Source of the DNA: Alphaproteobacteria bacterium
GTDB lineage: Bacteria; Pseudomonadota; Alphaproteobacteria; Rhodobacterales; Rhodobacteraceae
DNA: 5,781 nt
Assembly (NCBI GenBank): GCA_030424705.1
Contig: JAUHWJ010000151.1
Span: 1-5,781, forward strand
Direction: 5' to 3'
Below are positions 1-4,093 of the stretch, one piece after another (positions within the stretch are counted from its first letter, which is position 1; every line of letters starts with the position of its first letter). The notes below the pieces were generated by a model. It was not told the origin of the DNA and searched no databases. It saw only the letters and a program-made list of their open reading frames with translations. The position numbers and the translations under genes were made by a program.

Positions 1-2
1 GG

Positions 3-59
3 CCCGGCCATGGCGTCGTCTTCGACTGGCGGGGCCTCGAGACATTGAGGAGAGCGTGA
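3..59 (+). CDS. C-terminal end of an upstream gene, possibly enolase (mandelate racemase/muconate lactonizing) superfamily
   Basis: Frame 3 is open from the window edge to a TGA at 57-59 and reads PGHGVVFDWRGLETLRRA. The stop overlaps the ATG of the next gene by one base (TGATG), the same junction type seen between the next two genes, so this is probably the preceding operon member rather than noise. The tail resembles the end of many mandelate racemase/muconate lactonizing enzymes, where a 'PG-x-G-V-x-F/V-D' stretch is followed by a short helix; such enzymes are dehydratases, epimerases or cycloisomerases acting on acid substrates. Only 18 residues are visible, so the family call rests on memory of that tail motif and is tentative. 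The other two forward frames are less convincing: frame 1 stops at 46-48 and frame 2 runs into the next gene. Confidence 0.45.
   Translation, partial: PGHGVVFDWRGLETLRRA
47..52 (+). promoter_or_regulatory. Shine-Dalgarno site deciding the start of the dioxygenase gene
   Basis: GAGGAG lies six bases before the ATG at 59 but only three bases before the in-frame GTG at 56. The normal spacing, together with the TGATG overlap with the upstream stop, favours ATG 59 as the start. The site lies inside the end of the upstream reading frame, as expected for an internal operon gene. Confidence 0.7.
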
Positions 60-940
60 TGGAGGCGTTGAGCCCGGAGCAGAAGGCCTTCTACGAGGCG
101 AACGGCTATCTCATGCTCGAAAGCCGTGTGCCTCTTTCGTTCATCGAGGAGATCCGGGCGGAGATCGGCCGGTTCGAGGCGGAGGCGGCGGGCATGACCG
201 CCTCGAACGAGCGGCTCGACCTGGAGGACACCCACAGGCCGGAGGCGCCGCGAGTCCGCCGCATCAAGCTGCCGCACACGATTTCGGAACCGGTCGCGCG
301 GCTGATGCACTCAGACCATATCCTCGCCCCGGCGCGGGACCTGCTGGGGCCGGACATCCGGCTCCACACGACAAAGCTCAACATGAAGTCCGCCGGCTAC
401 GGCGCCGCCGTGGAATGGCACCAGGATTTCGCCTTCTACCCGCACACGAACGCCGACGTGCTGGCGATCGGCGTGCTGATCGACGACCTCGCGCCGGAGA
501 ACGGGCCGCTGATGGTGTTTCCCGGCTCGCACAAGGGGCCGATCCTCGACCATTTCGAGGACGGGGTCTTCGTCGGCGCCGTGGACCTCGCGCAGGAAGG
601 GTTCGACGTAAAGGACGCCGCGGTGCTCACCGGCCCTGCGGGCTCGATCTCCATCCATCACGGCCATGCGCTGCACGGCTCCGCCCTCAACCGATCGGCG
701 AAGGACCGGCGGATGCTCTTCTACGAGATGATGGCGGCGGACGCCTTTCCGATCATGGGCTCGGGAACGACCTTCGGCTCGCTGGAAGACTACAACGCCC
801 GGATGCTCTGCGGCCAGCCGACCGACCGGCCCCGGCTCGAAGCCGTCTCCGCCCGCATTCCGCTGCCGAAGCCGGCGAAGGCAGGGTCGATCTACGAGAT
901 CCAGTCCGGCCTGAAGGCGCGCGCCTTCGAGCGGGCCTGA
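59..940 (+). CDS. phytanoyl-CoA dioxygenase (PhyH) family Fe(II)/2-oxoglutarate-dependent oxygenase
   Basis: The product is a soluble 293-residue protein, a typical length for bacterial PhyH-family enzymes, which couple oxidative decarboxylation of 2-oxoglutarate to hydroxylation or dealkylation of a substrate. The iron facial triad is visible: the H-x-D of the WHQDF segment is H121 and D123, and the distal histidine is H206 in HALHGSALNRS. R217 follows 11 residues after it, the same spacing as His264 and Arg275 in human phytanoyl-CoA hydroxylase, where the arginine holds 2-oxoglutarate. The segment PENGPLMVFPGSHK (about 147-160) is the usual family strand and turn. The N-terminus (LSPEQKAFYEANGYLML) is the common 'G-Y/F-L' opening. 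The start is ATG 59, chosen over GTG 56 on ribosome-site spacing and the TGATG overlap; the stop overlaps the next ATG in the same way. Most bacterial members do not act on phytanoyl-CoA. Next to an amine oxidase, a hydroxylase or N-demethylase role on an amino-acid-like substrate is plausible but inferred. Confidence 0.92.
   Translation: MEALSPEQKAFYEANGYLMLESRVPLSFIEEIRAEIGRFEAEAAGMTASNERLDLEDTHRPEAPRVRRIKLPHTISEPVARLMHSDHILAPARDLLGPDIRLHTTKLNMKSAGYGAAVEWHQDFAFYPHTNADVLAIGVLIDDLAPENGPLMVFPGSHKGPILDHFEDGVFVGAVDLAQEGFDVKDAAVLTGPAGSISIHHGHALHGSALNRSAKDRRMLFYEMMAADAFPIMGSGTTFGSLEDYNARMLCGQPTDRPRLEAVSARIPLPKPAKAGSIYEIQSGLKARAFERA
913..928. repeat. 16-bp perfect palindrome just before the flavoprotein start
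   Basis: GAAGGCGCGCGCCTTC is self-complementary over 16 bases and ends 11 bases before the ATG at 940. It lies within the last codons of the dioxygenase gene (LKARAFE). It could form a short RNA hairpin or be a chance product of Lys-Ala-Arg-Ala codons in GC-rich DNA. Confidence 0.45.
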
Positions 941-2061
941 TGCGCGTCGCCGTCGTCGGGCGCGGGCTGATGGGCTCCGCCGCAGCGCGGCATCTCGCGA
1001 AGGCGGGGCATGAGGTCGTTCTCGTCGGGCCGGACGAGCCGGCGGAAAAGCGGACGCATCGGGGCGTCTTCGCCTCGCATTACGACGAGGGGCGGATCAC
1101 GCGAAAGAACGCGACGGACCCTTACTGGGCCGAGGTCTCCATCGCCTCGATCGCACGCTACGCGGAGATCGAGCAGGAGAGCGGGATATCCTTCTTCGAA
1201 GAGCGGGGCGCGATGATCGCCGGCGGGGAAGCCGGCCCGCTCATGCAGGCGGCGCGCGCGACGCAGAGGGCGCTCTCCATCGAATGCGAGGCGCTGGACC
1301 GCGCGGCGCTCCGCGCCCGCTTCCCCTTCTTCGCCTTTCCGGAAGACTGGGCTGCGCTCTACGAGTCGACGGGCGCCGGCTGCGTCTCCCCCCGCCGCCT
1401 CGTCGCGGCGCAGACGGAGGCGGCGCGGCGGCGCGGGGCGGAGATCCTTGCGGAGCCTGCGCTCGGAATCGAGGAAACGAAGGGCGGCGTCGTCGTCCGC
1501 ACGGCCTCGGGGGAGGTCCGGGCGGAGCGGGCGCTCGTCGCCTCCGGCATGATGACGGACCATGTGCTCGGGCGCTCGCCGAAGCTCTCGCTCAACGCCC
1601 GCACCGTCGCGCTTTTCGAAGTGGCGGAGGCGGAGGCGCGGCGGCTCGCCGCCATGCCTTCCCTCGTCTTCCGCTGGAGCCGGAAAGGCGACCCCTATCT
1701 CCTCCCCCCGGTCCGCTATCCGGACGGCGCCTGGCGCGTGAAGCTCGGCGGCGATCCGGAGGATGCGAAACTGACGAGCCCGGAGATTATCGGGGACTGG
1801 TTCCGCTCTGGCGGGAACCCGGAGGTGCGGGACTTCCTCGAGGAAGCCTACCGCGAACTGATGCCTGACGTTCGCATCGAACGCGTGACGATGGACGCCT
1901 GCGTGACGACCTGGACGGGGGACGGCTACCCCGAAATCCGCCGCCTCTCGCCCCGCATCGGGGTGGCGACGGGCGGCAACGGCGCCGGCGCGAAATGCTC
2001 GGACGAGCTGGGCCGGCGCGGCGCGCTGGCGCTTGTGGAAGAACTGGAGGACGCGACATGA
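940..2061 (+). CDS. FAD-dependent amine oxidase of the DAO family, monomeric sarcosine oxidase/SolA type
   Basis: The protein has 373 residues, close to the usual 370-390 of monomeric sarcosine oxidase (MSOX) and N-methyltryptophan oxidase, which oxidise secondary amino acids and pass electrons to O2, giving H2O2. The N-terminal Rossmann motif is VAVVGRGLMGSAAARHL (G7, G9, G12). By eye, functional residues of MSOX line up. HYDEGRITR gives R52 and R55 (MSOX Arg49 and Arg52). VKLGG gives K268 (MSOX Lys265, oxygen activation). ACVTTWTGDGYPEI gives C321 (MSOX Cys315, covalent flavin link). GGNGAGAKC gives K352 (MSOX Lys348, substrate carboxylate). Pocket residues differ: MSOX His269 and Tyr317 correspond to D272 and T323. 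I therefore read it as a covalent-flavin oxidase of an amino acid or N-substituted amino acid other than sarcosine. The ATG overlaps the upstream stop (TGATG) and no clear Shine-Dalgarno precedes it, suggesting translational coupling. It ends ATGA into the dehydrogenase gene. The numbering of MSOX residues is from memory. Confidence 0.88.
   Translation: MRVAVVGRGLMGSAAARHLAKAGHEVVLVGPDEPAEKRTHRGVFASHYDEGRITRKNATDPYWAEVSIASIARYAEIEQESGISFFEERGAMIAGGEAGPLMQAARATQRALSIECEALDRAALRARFPFFAFPEDWAALYESTGAGCVSPRRLVAAQTEAARRRGAEILAEPALGIEETKGGVVVRTASGEVRAERALVASGMMTDHVLGRSPKLSLNARTVALFEVAEAEARRLAAMPSLVFRWSRKGDPYLLPPVRYPDGAWRVKLGGDPEDAKLTSPEIIGDWFRSGGNPEVRDFLEEAYRELMPDVRIERVTMDACVTTWTGDGYPEIRRLSPRIGVATGGNGAGAKCSDELGRRGALALVEELEDAT
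2046..2051 (+). promoter_or_regulatory. Shine-Dalgarno site of the dehydrogenase gene
   Basis: GGAGGA ends six bases before the ATG at 2058, inside the last codons of the flavoprotein gene. It supports ATG 2058 over the in-frame upstream ATG at 1995, which would add 21 residues of low-complexity Arg/Gly/Ala sequence ahead of a normal family N-terminus. Confidence 0.75.
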
Positions 2062-2948
2062 CCAAACCCGCCATCGGATTCATCGGCCTCGGCCTAATGG
2101 GCGGCGCGATGTGCCAGCGGATGCTGGACCTCGGCTATCCGCTCACCGTGCTCGGCAACCGCACGCGGACCGAGCTGGAGAAGGCGACGGCGCGGGGCGC
2201 GACCGAGGCGAAGAACGCCCGGGAGGTCGCCGCCGCCTCCGACATCGTCATGCTCTGCATGGACACTTCCGCCAATGTCGAGGCGCGGATGCGCGGGGCG
2301 GAGGGCGTGATCGCAGGGCTGAAGCCCGGAACCGTGGTGATCGACTTCGGCACCTCGCTGCCCGACAGCACCTCCGCCCTCGGCGACGAGATCGCGGCGG
2401 CGGGCGGCGTCTATCTCGACGCGCCGATCTCCCGCACGCCGGCGCAGGCGCGGGACGGGATGATCAACCTGATGATCGGCGGGGACCAGGCGGCCTTCGC
2501 CAAGGTGCAGCCCGTGCTGAAGGACCTGTCGGAGAACGCCTTCCATGTCGGCCCGCTCGGCGCCGGCCACCGGATCAAGCTCATCAACAACTTCTTCGCG
2601 ATGACGACTGCGATGGCGATGTCCGAAGCCTTCGCGATGGCGGACAAGGTCGGCGTCCCGCGCGAGAAGCTCTACCAGATCATGTCCGCGGGGCCGCTCA
2701 AGTCAGGCATGATGGAGTGGATCAAGGCCGCCGCCATCGACGGCGACCCGACGAAGCTCGCCTTCGCCGTGAAGAACGCGAAGAAGGATGTGGGCTATTA
2801 CGGCCTGATGGCCGAGGGGGCGGGCGCCGTTTCCCTCATGTCGGGCTGCGCGAAGCAGGTGCTCTCGCTGGGCGTCGCCGAAGGCTATGGCGAGAAGATG
2901 GTGCCGGAGATGGTCGGTTTCTTCGAGGCGCTTTACGCCGGGAAGTAG
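2058..2948 (+). CDS. NAD(P)-dependent beta-hydroxyacid dehydrogenase (3-hydroxyisobutyrate dehydrogenase family)
   Basis: The 296-residue product has the standard length and order of the family, whose members interconvert a beta-hydroxy acid and the matching semialdehyde. The N-terminal Rossmann motif is IGFIGLGLMGGAM (G10, G12, G15). The second strand ends in GNRT (N34, R35, T36) rather than an acidic residue, which hints at NADP(H) preference as in GLYR1-type members. The catalytic segment GAGHRIKLINNFF contains the invariant lysine K174 and the N177-N178 pair, and AKKD (241-244) is the conserved C-terminal Lys-Asp. The substrate loop DAPISRTPAQARDG (121-134) departs from the common DAPVSGG form, with R126 in place of glycine. 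This resembles the GRTS loop of the sulfolactaldehyde reductase YihU, but the serine that I recall following the asparagine pair in YihU is A181 here. The substrate is therefore probably not 3-hydroxyisobutyrate. The start is set by the ATGA overlap and a good ribosome site. It is the last gene of the operon and ends 5 bp from convergent rmuC. Confidence 0.9.
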   Translation: MTKPAIGFIGLGLMGGAMCQRMLDLGYPLTVLGNRTRTELEKATARGATEAKNAREVAAASDIVMLCMDTSANVEARMRGAEGVIAGLKPGTVVIDFGTSLPDSTSALGDEIAAAGGVYLDAPISRTPAQARDGMINLMIGGDQAAFAKVQPVLKDLSENAFHVGPLGAGHRIKLINNFFAMTTAMAMSEAFAMADKVGVPREKLYQIMSAGPLKSGMMEWIKAAAIDGDPTKLAFAVKNAKKDVGYYGLMAEGAGAVSLMSGCAKQVLSLGVAEGYGEKMVPEMVGFFEALYAGK

Positions 2949-2958
2949 GCTACCTACT
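2944..2958. repeat. 15-nt interrupted inverted repeat spanning both convergent stop codons
   Basis: AGTAGG (2944-2949), the loop CTA and CCTACT (2953-2958) form a perfect 6-bp stem. The TAG of the dehydrogenase gene (2946-2948) lies in one arm and the TAG of rmuC (complement of 2954-2956) in the other. There is no T-run on either side, so it is not a standard intrinsic terminator. It may be a weak bidirectional 3'-end structure or chance. Confidence 0.5.
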
Positions 2959-4093
2959 CCGCCGCCTTCGGCAGGGCGGCCGGCGGCTCGTCGAATTCGA
3001 AGCTTTCGAGCTTCGCGGCGCGGCCGCCGGCCTTCGATGCGCTGATCTTGATCTTCTCCACATCCTGTCGCGCCTGCTCGAAATGCCGGTCGAGCGCGCC
3101 GACGCGCTCGACCAGACGGTCCACATCGGCGGTCAGGAGCGAGAGCTCCCGCCGGATCGCCCCCGCCTGCTCCCGCATGCGCGCGTCCTTCAGGATCGCG
3201 CGCATCGTGTTGAGCGTCGCCATGCAGGTGGTGGGGGAGACGATCCAGACCCGGCGCGCGAAACCCTCCCGCACGACGTCGCCGAAATTGGCGTGAAGCT
3301 CGGCGTAGACGGCCTCGGAGGGGAGGAACATGAGCGCGCCATCCGCCGTTTCCTCCGCGATGATGTAGCGCTCTGCGATCGCCTTCACGTGAGCGCTCAC
3401 CGCGCCGCGAAATGCGCGCGCCGCCTCCACTTTCTCCCGCTCCGTCGTCGCGGCGCGCAGCGCCTCGTAAGCCTCCAGCGGGAACTTCGAGTCGATGGCG
3501 ATCGGTCCCGGCGGGTTCGGCAGATGGATCAGGCAATCCGCCCGCCTTCCGTTCGAGAGCGTCGCCTGGAAGGCGTATGCGTCCGGCGGCAGCGCCTTCG
3601 AGACGATGTCCGCGAGCTGGATCTCGCCGAAGGCGCCGCGCGCCTGCTTGTTGGAGAGAATGTCCTGGAGGGAGAGCACGTCGCCCGAAAGCTTCTCGAT
3701 ATTCGTCTGCGCCTTGTCGATGGCGGCGAGCCGCTCCTGCAATTCGGCGAGGCTCCTCGTGGTGCGCTGGGCCGAGCCGTGCAGGCTCTCCCCCATCGCC
3801 TTCTGCACCTCTTCGAGCCGCCGCTCCATCGCCTCGGTGATGCGCGCCTGGCCAGCCGCCTGCGCTTCGGCGACCTGAACGAGCCCGCCGGCGAGCCGGT
3901 GCTGGCCCTGGTCGAGCGTCCGCACCGCGCCGCCAAGCTCGGCCAGCGCGGCGGCCAGTGGCGCCGTCGCCTCCGCGCTCCGGCGCGCAGCGCGGAGCGC
4001 GAGGAGGAGGATCAGGAGGATCAGGAAGGTCGCCGCCCCGCCCGCGGCGAGCGCGAGCGTGAAGGGGTCGGAAAGATCGAAGGAAAGCGTCAT
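2954..4093 (-). CDS. rmuC: RmuC family protein (membrane-anchored, predicted nuclease-like DNA recombination protein)
   Basis: The 379-residue protein starts at the ATG complementary to 4091-4093, which overlaps the mutL stop (ATGA). A longer in-frame start at 4162 would add 23 unlikely residues and run into mutL. Residues about 11-33 form one membrane segment (TLALAAGGAATFLILLILLL) followed by RAARR, predicting an inner-membrane anchor with the bulk in the cytoplasm. Residues about 40-150 are Ala/Glu/Arg-rich, heptad-like helix, a likely coiled coil. The RmuC domain (about 150-350) opens with GAFGEIQLADIV (153-164) and contains RADCLIHLPN and IAIDSKFPLEAYE, with D186 and D201-x-K203 in the arrangement of PD-(D/E)xK-like nucleases. 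It also has RVWIVSPTTCMATLNTMRAI (281-300), a hallmark of the family. In E. coli, rmuC limits recombination between short inverted repeats, and its biochemical activity is not firmly established. Position behind mutL suggests coexpression with mismatch repair. No clear Shine-Dalgarno precedes the ATG, consistent with translational coupling. Confidence 0.93.
   Translation of the reverse strand: MTLSFDLSDPFTLALAAGGAATFLILLILLLALRAARRSAEATAPLAAALAELGGAVRTLDQGQHRLAGGLVQVAEAQAAGQARITEAMERRLEEVQKAMGESLHGSAQRTTRSLAELQERLAAIDKAQTNIEKLSGDVLSLQDILSNKQARGAFGEIQLADIVSKALPPDAYAFQATLSNGRRADCLIHLPNPPGPIAIDSKFPLEAYEALRAATTEREKVEAARAFRGAVSAHVKAIAERYIIAEETADGALMFLPSEAVYAELHANFGDVVREGFARRVWIVSPTTCMATLNTMRAILKDARMREQAGAIRRELSLLTADVDRLVERVGALDRHFEQARQDVEKIKISASKAGGRAAKLESFEFDEPPAALPKAAE
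2998..3015. repeat. Perfect 7-bp hairpin with TTCG loop in the rmuC 3' end, possible terminator-like element
   Basis: CGAAGCT-TTCG-AGCTTCG is a perfect stem with a four-base loop, about 50 bases past the end of the dehydrogenase gene and inside the last codons of rmuC (KLESFE region). Read from the catabolic operon, the RNA loop would be UUCG, though the closing pair is U-A and not the extra-stable C-G. No U-run follows, so a terminator role is only possible. Confidence 0.35.

Noticed and set aside
415..939. Plus-strand frame running through the dioxygenase gene and continuous with the flavoprotein frame
   Set aside because: Its upstream part is low-complexity Arg/Ala/Gly sequence in the shifted frame of a clear PhyH gene. 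The flavoprotein begins properly at ATG 940 with a Rossmann motif, so this is a GC-rich shadow and not an N-terminal fusion.
2991..3000. 10-bp palindrome TCGAATTCGA
   Set aside because: It is short, inside rmuC coding sequence (SFEFDE region), and has no partner site or promoter context to suggest an operator.
3971..3997. 9-bp inverted repeat CTCCGCGCT / AGCGCGGAG with a 9-base loop
   Set aside because: It lies inside rmuC codons for an Arg/Ala/Ser-rich stretch just after the membrane segment. Repeats of this size are common by chance in such GC-rich coding sequence, and nothing positions it at a regulatory site.
4008..4025. Two tandem copies of AGGATCAGG
   Set aside because: On the coding strand these encode the repeated Leu/Ile of the RmuC membrane segment, so protein composition explains the repeat.
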